From: Zygaena filipendulae
Taxonomy: Eukaryota > Arthropoda > Insecta > Lepidoptera > Zygaenidae
Reading direction: 5' to 3'
NCBI GenBank assembly: GCA_907165275.2
Contig: OU015671.1
Span: forward strand, 7,347,001-7,411,000
Length of the DNA: 64,000 bases
Positions 11,410 through 23,835 of the stretch are shown here, one piece after another. Position 1 is the first letter of the stretch. The number at the start of each line of letters is the position of its first letter. A program made the position numbers and the translations under genes. The notes under the pieces are model-generated. The model was not told where the DNA came from. It worked only from the letters and a program-made list of their open reading frames with translations, and made no database searches.

Positions 11410-12111
11410 GTAAGTAAATACTACGAAAATTATGTTTGATTTAATCAGATTACGAGCCACGGCAGGGGTCTTCTTAAAATGGTGGTTTGGTGACAGCAAA
11501 AGGATAAGTACAGCGCGTTTATGTCTTTTGGAAAAGTCCCTTTCTTCCATTAGGAAATTCTAATCCTTCTATCTCTTTCTTGACCAACTTGACCTTGAAC
11601 TGACCAATTACAGCCGGGCATTCTCCTTCGTCCCCCGGCCCGCGGCAGTGAGTCGTGTACTTAGAAGAAATCGGCGTATACGCTCTCTAGTGGTTATATG
11701 CTCAGTGATGCTATGGGTACAGTTCGTTTGTGTTATCTATTGTGTGAATGTGGACCGTGTGTCAATAACTTGGTGTCGTGTACCTACACACATACGCGCA
11801 CGGTTCAGAGAAAGTAGCTCATACTCAGCGGTTGGTTTCGAATGAATTCGAGTTTATTGTATTAACTTTTCATGACTCGTGTACCCAACATACAAGTACA
11901 AGAAATAATGACATCAATCAATTTCGATTCGTCATATGGACTTCATTTCCTCTCTTGTAAGGTATACAGTGTTAATTTCCCTCACAGCGCAAAAAGTCAA
12001 TATAATATGATCTCAATAACTCCTCGTATCTTTACTTACATCCAGTTTTCATTATAATATACTGCTAATATATTGACAGTGACTGCTATGACCAATATGG
12101 TGACATGAAAA

Positions 12112-12499
12112 CAAAAAAAAAATTTGCGCAAGTTTTGCAGAGCATTAGGTACATTAGAGAACAAACTTGGACATGAAAGCTTTGGTCGGATCTCATCATC
12201 CGACCACACTACTTTTTAACACTAAAATACTAAATATTTAGTATTTTGGTTTGTTAAAAAGTAATTTTTAAATCTAAAATACTATAATACACGAATTTAG
12301 AATTTTAGCTTGTTAAAAAGTACCTAGTTTTAGTATTAAAGACCAAAAAGTACTTTTTTACATTAAAATACTAAAATATTTAGTATTTCAGTGTAAAAAT
12401 TAGTTTTGGTCGGATGTTGAGATCCGACCAAAGCTTTTCATGTCCAGTTTTGTTCTCTAATGTACCAAATGCTCTGCACAAACTTATGCAATTTTTTTG
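12112..12499. mobile_element. AT-rich foldback element, almost fully palindromic
   Basis: Left arm GCAGAGCATTAGGTACATTAG ... GGACATGAAAGCTTTGGTCG is matched by the right arm CGACCAAAGCTTTTCATGTCC ... CTAATGTACCAAATGCTCTGC. The inner part is also self-complementary, with alternating AAATACTAAATATTTAGTAT blocks and repeats of TTGTTAAAAAGTA. The whole 390 bp can fold into one long hairpin. Ends are approximate. Confidence 0.78.
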
Positions 12500-15400
12500 A
12501 AGTTTTGACACGATCACGAATGATTGACAAGAATATTGAAAAATTTGTTAATACCTACGTATACGTGTATGTATTAATATTTACATCTGTGGTCTGGTAC
12601 CCGGCCATGGTACAAGTTCTACTCACTTTGAGACATGGTGCTGTGTGATAATTTCAAAGCAATTATTATTACATGTATATGTATAATATATTATTATTAA
12701 ATTATTAAAATAAATAAAGTAAGTATTAATTTAATAATGAGCCTATTAATTTTGTATATTTGTACGCGATAATAATATTGTACGTGTATATTTGTTATAA
12801 TTTGTGTGAAATTAAATAAAGCTTCAATATCAAAATATTATTATTATTTTTTGTTATGGGGGTACATGATTAGCGTCAGTTCCGTGCAGCCCGGTGACAC
12901 TCCATACAAATGAACTGATTCAAGTACTTTCCCACAAGTAAAGGTGGTCGGTTTGTTACGTACCTACACGTGTTTTGTGTGTGTGCGTAAGGTCGACAGA
13001 GAGCTGACAACAACTGTCAGCTGTCAGTGAATAATTGTTACAACTGTTCTACATATTTGTCAAATTTTCCTCATTTACCAGGAAACTTTCGCGTGGAATT
13101 GCGGGGTATGAGGCATGAAATTTAAGGGAGGCGGAGAGTGTCGCTTCTTTATATATTCTGTTTTCTTTGGTGATACCTAGAACAGCACGCATTGACAAAG
13201 TGCAATGCTCTTGCGCGACTTTGTCCATTTGTTAAAACACTTAACACGCCAGATAACAATTGACGCGCGACACTATCTATGTACATATTGTCCGACGACG
13301 CGTGTTGTGTTATGCGTAGGATGCGTTTCAATCGATTATTATTATCACAATCGATTTTATCCTCTCTACTATGAGAACGGCTGTCCAATTGATTGTTGTT
13401 TGTTTGCGGTCGCTGTATATCGAATTGTTTGTATTGTTTTTAATGACTTATAGCAATTAATAAAGACTTGACTGTAAGATACGTGATCGTTGCGTTCTTT
13501 ACTATCGAGTGGGTTTATGAAATCGCCATCAATTTTGCCTCAAAGTAACATGCATATTAATGCATTTGTATCTCCAAATATGATTCAGTTTATAATCTAC
13601 CTCCTCTCTTTATGATTTCGTATTCAATGTTTCTGTTGATCATTCTGAAAGAAATAGGGTAAAAATAAACTTAAAAAACTCACAGTACGTACATGTAGTA
13701 ATTCAAATATTTTAATGCAATCACGTTAATGTGTTTTATTTCAAGTTTTCAAGAGATTCAATTTTTTGGGCTCATTGTGATGGCGCGTGTTCCACATTTC
13801 ACTTATCTATGGATGACCTCCATTTAAAATATCATTTTTGTAAACATTAAAAACCTTGTGAAAATGTTGTTGATTTTGTTTTTTTATCATTCTTGATGAC
13901 ACAAGTGGACACTTCGGGCACGCCTGCGACAGTCCATACAAGCGAACTGATTTAACTCCTTAGTACTAATACAGGCGGGTGTGCACTGTGCACACGTGCA
14001 GTGTGTGTGTAGGATGACCACCTTTTTTAAAAAAAATATATAGTATTTTTTCGAAAAAAGCTGCAAAAATATAGTACTTTTGGGAAATGCCGGGAAAAAA
14101 GTGTTAAATCATTTTGTATCGGGCACAGGGCAGCATTCATCGACAAATTTTATTATTCCCAGCTTGACAGTTGACGTTTTGTTGCCGAGCATGTGTTTCG
14201 TTCTTAAATTCCCTGTGCTGCACTGCGGTTGCGTTCCAGACCAGTCACAGTGAATTTATCAAGTTTTGATGACAGTTGAATTAGGAATAAAAATATAGTA
14301 TTTTTCGTACTTATTCGGTGTGCCATCTATAGAATTCATCGACTCGTTGACATTTAACCTAATACTATACGTACCCTACTCGTATAATCAGTAGATTGTC
14401 TACCTGACTAGTAGGTACATAACTACCTGCCTAGGTATATACCGTATACCATTCTGCTACGTAACTATACTAACGTGTGCCGTGTTTACCAATCAGCTTG
14501 TTTACGTCGCCTAAAATTCCACTTTAGTTATAATTATATTTGCCGTTGTGTTCTATAAGTACTATTTCCCTCAGGAACTTTACTCAAATTGGACGTAGTT
14601 ATGCAAAAATATTCCAATTCACAATGGTTAAAAATTGAGATAAATGCAATTTTATTGTTTTAGGGGTAAATTTTTTTGTTTTAACTAGTAAAATTAAAAA
14701 CTGTAGGTTTTATTGTTTTATATATTGTAGAAATATGTAATTATTGTTTAACAGTGTACCACTTTTTTTGGTATGAGTCTACTTAACCAATTTAGTATGA
14801 CCCGTTGGTTGGAACATTTTTCCATAACTACATCCAATTATAAGACAAGTGTTCTCTATATATGTACCTAGATTCTGCAGCTGTAGTGTGATTAAAAAGC
14901 AAATTTTCGATTGAAACTTTTGAGTTTAAGACATACATTTGTAATTATTTAAATTATTTTTTGGTATCAAATTAAATTTTTTCTTCTCTATAATATAGTC
15001 TATTAACAATATCAAAAGTTGGATTATTTTGACCTTTGCTTTCGATTAATGTCTAAAACCTCGGCACAAGCCGTCAGTGTGTCTGTGTGCACGACCACAC
15101 ACACTCATTTCAAGATCCAACCTTGTTTTGTGAGCACGTTTTACCTCTTAATATTTCTCAACGTGTTCACACGCCTTTTAAATGTCCATCTACATTAAAT
15201 AAACATAAAATAATCAAAATATAGGTATTTTATTAGTTTCTTTATATAATAAATAAAATTTTTTAATTGAAGTCAATAAGGATTCACAATAAATTTACTG
15301 AGATTAACCTATTCTTTCCCATATATAACTAACTAACTATAGTAAATAGTAAATTATATATTTTATTTGATTAATTAACGTTTTCAATCAAACGATCCAT

Positions 15401-15720
15401 TTTGTTTCTTTGTTAATGGATTATAACTTTGAGAATAAAACTTGACCTTCAAATCTTTAAGCCTCATCAAAATTTGATTTAATTGCCGAAATTTTGTTTG
15501 AGTACTAGTACAATATATTATAATGGTTACCTACTCAACTTAATTTACGTATGTAACTTAAAATTATTTAGGTATCCGTATATCTCGTAATATGCATCAC
15601 GAAGTTGAACAATAAGTCAGTTCCTTGTGAAAACGAAGTTGTTTTGTATAATAGAACCCATGAAGTCAAATTTGAACAAAAGAAATATAATAACGCAGCC
15701 TTTAACAAGATCAAGTAGAT
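12500..15720. other. AT-rich intronic DNA with one small dispersed repeat
   Basis: A short repeat occurs twice (12891-12923 and 13927-13958): CxCTCCATACAAATGAACTGATT versus CAGTCCATACAAGCGAACTGATT. No coding segment recognised. Confidence 0.4.
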
Positions 15721-15721
15721 C

Positions 15722-15762
15722 TATATATGTGTTGTGAAGTGGATTATTATTATTATTATAAT
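15722..15762 (+). mobile_element. SINE 3' tail fragment
   Basis: GTGTTGTGAAGTGGATTATTATTATTATTAT matches, in shorter pieces, the tail of the SINE at 22662-22842; the remainder of the SINE is absent. Confidence 0.6.
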
Positions 15763-16372
15763 GTTTTTTAGCCGAAGGCGATAGGTACTATTTTTTCTCC
15801 CTTGGTACACAATGTACTATTCTTTAGCGTGTTATATAGTTTCCATGTTTTGTCCTTCATCATCAGTATTTCAACCTACCTCCGTTGTTTCTAAGTTGAT
15901 GATTCTTTGGGAATAATTTATTAAGATGTGTTTTCTGTAGGTTCTGAGGTTTTTCTGTAGTCACAAAAGGTGGAGAAAGGGCTTTTATATACTTTTAGTT
16001 GCCGTAAATTACGCGTGGGTGACATCGCTTTGAAACAGCGATATGTACAGCAGTATATATCATTATATTTATGTACATAGACACGGTTTAGAACTACGCA
16101 ATTTCATAGACATTTTCGTATTTAAACGCTACCCACGCGCCGCACCGTCGCGAGATATCCTCTCTTTCTCCTTTTCCACGAACTAATTAAATTTCTTCTC
16201 CTCTTTGTGCTATATTTAAAAAGACATCAAGCCCTATACCATCCGATCAATTAATTAAAAACATGTTTATTGTAAATACACAAAATAATATTTGACTCTT
16301 CATAAAATAAATCAATACTGTATCTATCAAGGGATAAATAGAAAATTGAAACTATTTCTGTTTATCAAGGGA
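15763..16372. other. AT-rich intronic DNA without recognised feature
   Basis: No element ends, coding segment or strong motif recognised. Confidence 0.35.
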
Positions 16373-16620
16373 CTAGCTGTCCTGCACGGTTTCTGCACCC
16401 GTGATAATTTCGGCAGAGTTCCCGCGGGATTGTTCCATACAAATTTTGCAACCCCTTTTCACCCCTTTAGCGGTTGATTTTTCAAAAATCTTTTCTTACT
16501 GGACGTCTTTCTTACCTACGTCATAACAACCTCCAAGTTTCAGGTCTCTACGATCAGCGGTTTAGGGCGTCTAGGCTGAGCGTTGATCCATCAGTCAGCA
16601 TTCAGGACAAAGCATTTAAA
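16373..16620 (-). mobile_element. Helitron 3' end fused to an RTE-like tail
   Basis: CTAG at 16373-16376 with the adjacent AGCTGTCC, ACGGTTTCTGCACCCGTG and AGTTCCCGCGGGA gives a minus-strand Helitron terminus. From about 16440 the sequence changes to a block ending GCGTTGATCCATCAGTCAGC, which recurs in similar form at 33130-33245 and 60505-60655. The second block resembles RTE-class non-LTR 3' ends known in insects (inference). Confidence 0.5.
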
Positions 16621-16850
16621 TGTATAGATAGATATACTTAGCTAATGGAGACTTATATACCGTTATTATTATGTGTATTGGTGTACCAATCATTAACTCA
16701 ATTGGCATTTGAAGTAGAGCTAGTTTATAATCACCGTGAAATTTGACAGATTGGAAAGAAATTTTTTCCACAACGCTCGTGGAAAAACAGATCGAACAAC
16801 ATGTTACGTCGCCATCCTTTCGTTGAGATTCCCTTTCATTGGTAACTTGG
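16621..16850. other. intronic DNA without recognised feature
   Basis: Short AT-rich interval between a repeat and a GC-rich patch; nothing recognised. Confidence 0.35.
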
Positions 16851-16854
16851 TGAG

Positions 16855-17045
16855 CTGAGGGGGTACGAGGGGAGGGGTGCGTGGTGGTAGTGACGTCACC
16901 TCCCCCCACAGCCCGCCCGCTAGCGCCAGGGCCTGTGGTCCCTAAAAATAGACGCGTGAGCCCGGGAGAGATTCAAAGGAGGACTATAGTCACCTCATCT
17001 TCGCCCCCCCCTCCCCCCCTACTCTCGCCTATACGACTGTAACAG
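16855..17045. promoter_or_regulatory. GC-rich patch with CRE and MEF2-type motifs
   Basis: Contains GTGACGTCACC (TGACGTCA at 16891-16898), GCCCGCCCGC, and CCCTAAAAATAGACG, a full match to the MEF2 consensus CTAAAAATAG near 16942-16951, followed by two poly-C tracts. No coding frame with splice sites. It lies outside the CRE-bearing MITE family and has no repeat ends that I can see, so host regulatory DNA is the better guess. Confidence 0.38.
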
Positions 17046-17474
17046 GACCATTATAAAAACCGACAGCTATTTTTTGAGTAAGAACCTGCATTAAAACGAG
17101 TGGTGTGGGCAGATAGGAGAAATGGTTGCGTGTATTGTATTTTTTTGTGAATTGGGGAGAATTTTTTTGCGTATTTTTATTTTTATTCATTTAATAAACT
17201 TCAAACTGTTTGACTTATTATGATTAACTTGTAAAACTCCTTCAAAAACACTTTAAACTTTTTAATTTGCATAATTTATACTTTTTTATCGTGGTGCCTT
17301 AGAATATTAAATTCTCACTGGTAAGATATTGTCGGCATTGACATATGAATTTATGAAATTGGGTCCAATATTGGTTTGTAGGCTTATTCTATTTAGGTTA
17401 TAGACTTTTGCAGTTTTGTAATAAAATCAGACCCTTTTCTATATGGCACGCGAGATGCATGAGGTAGGTACTAC
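17046..17474. other. AT-rich intronic DNA without recognised feature
   Basis: Nothing recognised between the GC-rich patch and the tandem repeat. Confidence 0.35.
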
Positions 17475-17936
17475 AACATTTTTATCGAAACCCCGTAGCC
17501 AAGTATCGACTTTACAATTTTAAAAATATCATGCCGATAAAACAACTGCGAACAGTTTTTCAAAGATATTGAAGCAAAGGTGAAACCCGATTGTACAATG
17601 TACGGCCTCGTCTAGAAGACAAGTCAATATTGCATGCTTCCGTTGAACAATGTCTGTCTTTGTATTTTTGTGCTCGAACATTGAGTAGTTTATTACTAAA
17701 TTGAACATTTTTATCGAAACCCCATAGCCAAGTATCGACTTTACAAATTTAAGAATATCACGTCGATAAAAGAACTGCAAACAGTTTGTTTTCAAAGAAA
17801 CATTGAAGCAAAGGTGAAACCCGATTGTACGGCCTCGTCTACTCGTAGAAGACTAGTCAATATTGCATGCTTCCGTTGAACAATGTCTGTCTTTGTATTT
17901 TTGTGCTCGAACATTGAGTGGTGTATTACTAAATTG
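17475..17936 (+). repeat. two-copy diverged tandem repeat (229 + 233 bp)
   Basis: Unit 1 (17475-17703) and unit 2 (17704-17936) both run from AACATTTTTATCGAAACCCC to TTACTAAATTG. They share CCAAGTATCGACTTTACAA, AGCAAAGGTGAAACCCGATT and TTGCATGCTTCCGTTGAACA. They differ by scattered substitutions and small indels (extra TCGTC/ACTCG bases, TGTACAATGTACGG versus TGTACGG). Confidence 0.85.
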
Positions 17937-18700
17937 TTATTTTTTCATGCACTAAATATAAAAATATTTCATTTGATCATATTATTATTATATGAAATCT
18001 ATTAGCACAGATAATATAATACTATAGCTATTAGTGAACGCTTTTGCGTGTATTGATTTCTTTGTGTTTTGCTCCGTGTATCTCAAATATAAAGGCTTTT
18101 GTATATTTGGTAAGTTGATTTGATTTTTCACAATGTAAAGTAACTATACCTACCTGTATTATTAATTATTATTTTCTTTCATTTACGCTGCATGGATTGG
18201 AATTAAATTCAGTAGCGTAGCTTGTTCTCGTCTATATACCTACGTGTTTTATTTTTGTTTTCTCATTTCTCCTCCGACTCCGCCGGACATCTTTTGTTTT
18301 ATATTTGTTAATTTATGCTATTTCCTGTTAATTACTCGTAATGAATTAATAACAACAGTGTCGTGGTATGGGCATCGATGTGCAGCGCGCTTAGTGATAA
18401 TATTCACTGATATGTTCACAGGGGTTTGGCTTTATACGGTTTTATCTCTTATCACTGGCTCATAGCGAACAATAAATAACACTCCACTGATACGGTTATC
18501 TCGTGCATTTTAATATACGGGTGACTACGGTGAGTGTTAGTACTCTAACTATACATATGCCACAGGGTTTATCTGCTACACAGCGTCCACAGATGACATT
18601 TGAATGAATACGTTATAATATAATAATAATCCAACTATAAAATTGGAGTGGTAAACTTTTTTGTAAGCATCCATATTTGATTTAGGAACGAGGCATTTGA
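17937..18700. other. AT-rich intronic DNA without recognised feature
   Basis: No element ends or splice-bounded coding segment recognised. Confidence 0.35.
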
Positions 18701-18711
18701 ATTTGTGTTTT

Positions 18712-19050
18712 TTAACCGACTTCCAAAAAAGGAGGAGGTTGTCAATTCGACTGTATGTTGTTTTTTCTGTTATAATATATGTTCTATGTTGGCGTCAGTC
18801 TAAACCTCTTAGTAATATAGAGATGCGTACAATAAAAAGTATGAAGGTGAATTATTCACCTTTATCCTATCCTCGAAAAAAGAGAAGACAGCAAAAAAGT
18901 GTTCCCGCAGGAATACCATAATTGATGCAGTGGAAACCGCGGAGCCAACATCTGTTTGCAGTGTAGTCACAAGTAATTTAGATCTTCAAATAACAGTTTC
19001 GTCTTGATATAAGAGTTCCTGCGGGAATCCCGAAATTGATGGAACGGGGC
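18712..19050 (+). mobile_element. dispersed repeat beginning AACCGACTTCCAAAAAAGG
   Basis: The leading AACCGACTTCCAAAAAAGGA recurs at 58599 and, inverted, near 27598-27622. The segment also contains two Helitron-like blocks (TTCCCGCAGGAATACC and GTTCCTGCGGGAATCCCG). Boundaries are uncertain and no protein is encoded. Confidence 0.45.
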
Positions 19051-19355
19051 GGGGAGACTGGCAAGTTTCAAATGTCGGGCGGGTCAATCCATACCAGTTT
19101 TAAGGCTGGGCGTTCCGACGCGCGACCGTTGTTCCCGCAACGATGTCGAAATGAATGGTGATTGATAAAAGAAATTAATTCAATTACCGTTGAACAGTTC
19201 TATATTAGATTCGATGTGGGTTGGGGTCTCTAAAAGCTATCTGAGAACACAGGGCAGACAGATAAAATATATCATTATCCGTGTCGTAGTGAGCGTTTCA
19301 CTTACTGCTTGCGCTGTGGGCTCGTGTGTGCGTGTGTGCGTGTCCATTGAGCTAG

Positions 19356-19359
19356 CTGG
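19356..19359. repeat. left target-site duplication CTGG of the LTR element
   Basis: CTGG directly precedes the 5' LTR (TGTGAATAG). The same four bases follow the 3' LTR at 25249-25252. Confidence 0.8.
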
Positions 19360-19983
19360 TGTGAATAGTGATTTAGGTATTCTGTACTAATATATTAAAA
19401 TTGATTAATATTATTATGATTCTTATGCTATGTATTGTGATTCTTAATTTAAATAATTATACCAATGTTTATTAAAGTGATTTAAATTGCATTTCCATGG
19501 CCAATTCATATTTAATAACTGGCAACATTGTGAATTCATAGACTGTAGAGTAAATAAAATGTTATTTGAGATAGCGGGAAAAACGCGCGGGAGAACATGT
19601 TTACATAATGGCAGCAACAAAGGATCGGGTCAGTGGTGCTGGTGATTTCCTAGATGGAAGACATCATAACATCGAAAGTTAAGTATTGGTAGACAGTTTT
19701 GGCTCTATTTAATGCTTGTAATAATAATTGTGATTACTGTATTGTTCTCATAAAATATACTGTTCAAGCTTAACTTTAGCTTCAGAGATTTGATTACTTT
19801 GTGTGTAACATGTTTTGAGATTCCTATTGCTTATCTATACTGGCTTTGATTATTATAGAATTTGATACAAATTATATCAAAGAGTTTTTATTATAATTGA
19901 TAATACAGACACAAAGGAATAGTTTTGTTAAAATCAGGTTGTTTTATTTACTAGGTATCCTTACTAATGCTAATAATTTAACA
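19360..19983 (+). repeat. 5' long terminal repeat
   Basis: A 624-bp sequence from TGTGAATAGTG to ATTTAACA, with canonical TG...CA ends. It is repeated at a constant offset of 5265 bp at 24625-25248. I found no difference when reading the two side by side. It contains poly(A)-signal-like AATAAA and ATTAAA motifs. Confidence 0.9.
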
Positions 19984-20056
19984 TTTCAGAAGTGGGATTA
20001 TTAAGGATTCAAGCAGCCAAAGCATTCTCGGAGTCCTGTTAAACGAAACGACGGTC

Positions 20057-20095
20057 ATGGATCAGTTCCAGATCCTGGGCGCCATGGCGGCCTAG
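20057..20095 (+). pseudogene. broken gag-like start in the LTR element
   Basis: ATG followed by twelve codons (MDQFQILGAMAA) and TAG, 73 bp after the 5' LTR. Position and composition resemble the beginning of a gag frame, but nothing open follows. Could also be a chance ATG. Confidence 0.3.
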
Positions 20096-22040
20096 AGATA
20101 CGCCTTCTCCACGGGCCGTGAGAAATAAAGAATCTTCACAACTGGATGATACTGGTAGGATCGCTCCATATTATAGTAACGTCTTGGTTAAACCCGTATT
20201 TTTCCCGAATTCGATTTTGAGAAATCTGAATTGCCGGTATTACAATGGCTTAATAAAATCTTGATAAAATCGAACATCTAAGGGCAATACATGGTTGGAA
20301 CGATGATGGAAAAGTTATTATGTGCAGTCACGTTTGACTGGATTGGCTAAGTTGTGGCACAAGACTTTGCGTTCTTATGAATTTACATGGCATAAATAGA
20401 AACAAAAGATTTTAGAGGCATTCCCTGACAATATCGATTACACGGGTTAATTTAGATACTCGAGATTGCTCGCTAAAACTTGTCTTATTGCTTCCATCAG
20501 ATATTTTTGTAAAAGGTTTTGGAGGTAGTCCAATAAAAGTATGAAGGTCAGGTGTCGATAGAATTCGTAGTAAATGGGTTTGAAGTCCTGGAGATTTTTT
20601 TTCTTATAGGAATATATCAATGCTTATAAGTCTAAAAATGTGTGATTATGCGCGGGTATTCAATTACAGCATTTCTTCTTTAGTGCGCTTAGTAGCGGAG
20701 TATACTCGCGGTTATTGTGGTAGCGGTAAGTCTTTCTTAATAATTTGTAGTGGAATTACACAATATTTAACTTGATGTTAATTAATGCAGTAGTAACTCT
20801 ATTTAACCATTGAGCTTTTGAAGAAAATAGATAGGTAAAGGTACTTTCTGCGAAATTATTCTGTAATCCTCCTGTAATTTAAACAATTTAATTAAACGTA
20901 ATATGCATTTGTATAACACATTAAAAGGTTGCGATTCAAGTGTGGTCTCTAAGTTAGTTTTCAAATTCGAATCTTGTTTAAAACAATAGTCACAGTTTTC
21001 TTTTTTGATTATATGCCAACATTCATTAATAATACTTAAATAGATACGTATAGAGAACAAAATCAGTTTTAGAGTATTATCATAATTTACCTTCAACGAT
21101 AAGTAATATTTTACTGCTAGGTGCCTACTATCCCCCGCGATTCAACCCGCGAAATTCCTTTACATCAGGATAAAATGTATCTACCCTATTGCTTATTTCA
21201 CTTTTATCCATAGGTAACCTATTAAAATATCTGTTTCCCCGCTGATTTCCCAGCGTGAATTTTGATATTTCGGCAGGAATTCTTTGTTTGGAAATGGAAA
21301 GTACGTGTCACTCCTGTGCTGTGTCAGTATCTTTTATAAAGGAATTTTAAGAATCTGTTCAGTAGTACCAGAGACTACCCACTACATCCAAACTTACAAA
21401 GTTTGCAAACTTATATAACTTTACTTCCGTATATTATCTAATAGGCGCCAATAAGGACATAAGATCCATTTTTGTTTATTTCCTTGGTTGTTTGTAATGG
21501 ATAGACTTCTTTCTTTTCTTCAACTAGAACTTGTCCATAAGGTGTCAAAGCATAGTCAGATTACATACAATTGTTCTAAATAGACTCTGAGACCGATACA
21601 ATCTCGACAGACGAGTCAGGTGAATAGCATAGAAGAATTTATAGTTAATTTTGGGTTTGATGCGCTTGCGATCTCCCGGTACGTTTCTGATAATGTCAAT
21701 TTAATCTAGGTACTTGAGGGAAAAAGAATTTACTCTACCAATTGTGTAAGGAATAACTAGCTGGTTAACTAGTTAAAGCGATTTTGATTATTGGATTTAA
21801 TTACTAATGGATTAGGTACAAAAATTAAATACTGGAATATATGGTCATGTACCTGATGTACCTATACTAAAGTAATGGTTAAAAGTGGTTGATAATCTAA
21901 GTGATGAATGGTATAAAAGTAATAAATGGAATAATTAAATGGATCTCTGGTATTAATGAATAAATTGGACTAAATGAATAAAATATTGGTAAAAATGGAA
22001 TTACTTGAATAATTGGATAAATTGGATAAAAAAAAATATG

Positions 22041-22152
22041 GTCGAAAATAAAATGGTTATAAATAATGGAATAATAATGAATGGTTATAAATTATGGTTG
22101 AAAATAAAATGGTTATAAATAATGGAATAATAATGAATGGTTATAAATTATG
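22041..22152 (+). repeat. 56-bp tandem repeat, two full units
   Basis: Units 22041-22096 and 22097-22152 each contain GAAAATAAAATGGTTATAAA and AATGAATGGTTATAAATTATG. They differ at one base near the start, and a partial third unit follows. The surrounding DNA (21830-22030) is made of related ATGG/ATAA words. Confidence 0.85.
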
Positions 22153-22218
22153 ATTGAAAATAATGGAGATAAAGAGTGTGAAATAAATTTATTTATTTAT
22201 ATATTTATTTATTGATTA

Positions 22219-22512
22219 CTAGCTGTGCCCCGCGATTTTGCTAGCGTGGATTTCGGAGTTCGCGCAGGAACTAATTCTTGGAAATAAATGTAGCCAAGTT
22301 ACTCCTTATAACATCAGCTAGGAAGCTGTGAAGGGTGGATGTTTTATGGGTGTTGTCATAATAACTGTAATTATGTTGACGTCAAAGAGTCATATTATGG
22401 ACCAAATTTGAATAAATGATTTGACTTTGACGATTTGCCAGTGAAAGTCCAGTTAAAATCGATCCAGCCGTTTTAGAGATTACCCGGAACAGACAGACAT
22501 ATAAGTAGGTGC
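22219..22512 (-). mobile_element. Helitron-type element interrupted by a SINE tail
   Basis: CTAG at 22219 with GCTGTGCCCCGCG gives a minus-strand 3' end. The sequence is interrupted at CATCAGCTA by GGAAGCTGTGAAGGGTGGAT ... GACTTTGAC (about 22319-22432), the same tail as the SINE at 54147-54247. It resumes with GCCAGTGAAAGTCCAGTT and ends CCCGGAACAGACAGACA. The related copy at 47356 shows the uninterrupted junction CATCAGCTAATTAGCAGTGAAA. Confidence 0.7.
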
Positions 22513-22661
22513 CATATTATAATTATACTTATTTTCATATTATGCATTTATTAAAAAGCTGTTAATTTTGAGTTACAAACAGGCACATAAATTTTATTTA
22601 TAATTATGTATGTATAGATTATTGTATTTTTATATTTTATTTTGTTATATTATTATATTTT

Positions 22662-22842
22662 CCAGTCTGGGCGTGAATATATAATATACTATATAATATA
22701 GTGTAATATCGACATATGTAATAATATGTAGTAAGTACCTATAGGTATACCAAGTTTGCTTGGTTGCCATGACACAAGCTTATAGCTTAGTGTGGGGTCA
22801 AGACGCTTATCTGTGTGTTGTGAAGTGGATTATTATTATTAT
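22662..22842 (+). mobile_element. SINE, 3' portion
   Basis: CAGTCTGGGCGTGA, a TA-rich middle, ACACAAGCTTATAGCTTAGTG, then GTGTGTTGTGAAGTGGATTA and a TTA repeat. Same family as 4128-4362 without the tRNA-like head. Confidence 0.7.
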
Positions 22843-23233
22843 GGGAATTTGGATTTTTGAATTCTTCTCAGCTAGACCGGTATTAATTGGCAACCACGGG
22901 CCAAAGCCAAGTGGAGGTTAGTTTAAGTGGAAGTATTAAGAGTTGTGTGGTCATCAGTTTGGAGGAGTTTGCGGACGATTCGACATGTATTTAGTATTAC
23001 CGCCTTCTGCATAATAATGTAAGTGTACCTAGGTAATTGGAGGGTAGCGAAGGGTTGGTGCAGTTGACAAGGGATTTCAGATGGTGGTAGTACAACAGGG
23101 ATGAAGGTAATATTCTGTAATTTCCACATTTTTTGCTATTTCGTTTTGAGGTCAATATATTTTGTAAGCTTTCAGATATTGTGCTCTACAGCCTGTGGGT
23201 TGAATTCCCTAGAACGCTGTCAGGTATGTATTT

Positions 23234-23521
23234 TTAATAAGAAATTGGTTCATTCGTCCTCAGTTTAGATTTGCTTGCAAGTTTCTGATGATTAATCTTA
23301 GCAACCTGGTCGTAGCGGTGTTTATAATCTTTTTGTACTATTGACTTGCAGACACTTATGAGATGCTGTATCGTTTCCGGAGCACCGTTACATTTCCTGC
23401 AGCATAGTATTTTGAGAGATTTCCCATTTTCGTTGAATTTAAAATAGGATAGAATACTCTTTATTGTATACAAGAATAATTTTAGTGTGGTAACAAAATA
23501 AAAATTTATAAATAAAGGCAT
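23234..23521 (-). pseudogene. LINE reverse-transcriptase C-terminal CCHC fragment
   Basis: The minus strand encodes a block with CRKCNGAPETIQHLISVC and then DYKHRYDQVAKINHQKLA. The CxxC...ETIQH....C pattern followed by an RH-like DQVAKIIHQ segment is the C-terminal zinc-knuckle-like motif of several non-LTR retrotransposon polymerases. No polymerase core is present, so this is a truncated remnant inside the LTR element. Exact LINE clade not assigned. Confidence 0.65.
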
Positions 23522-23835
23522 ACAAAAGGCTATCTTATCGCTTTACTAGCGATCTTTTCCAGACAACCTTTGGGTGGACAGGACAAAAACAGTAAATTTA
23601 TATGTTGATTTGGTATATTATATGTATAGGTGAAACGAATCATAAAATAATATAGAAGAGACACATAGAAAAGACATACACAAAAAATGGATATACATAG
23701 ATACACGCATAGATATAAAATATACACATAGAAAATATATACGTACAATATTTATGGGTATAAATACTAATTTTATAAATGCGTTTAAACACAGATGCAT
23801 ACTATAAATAATAAGGTTACACTACAGCGAGTCAC

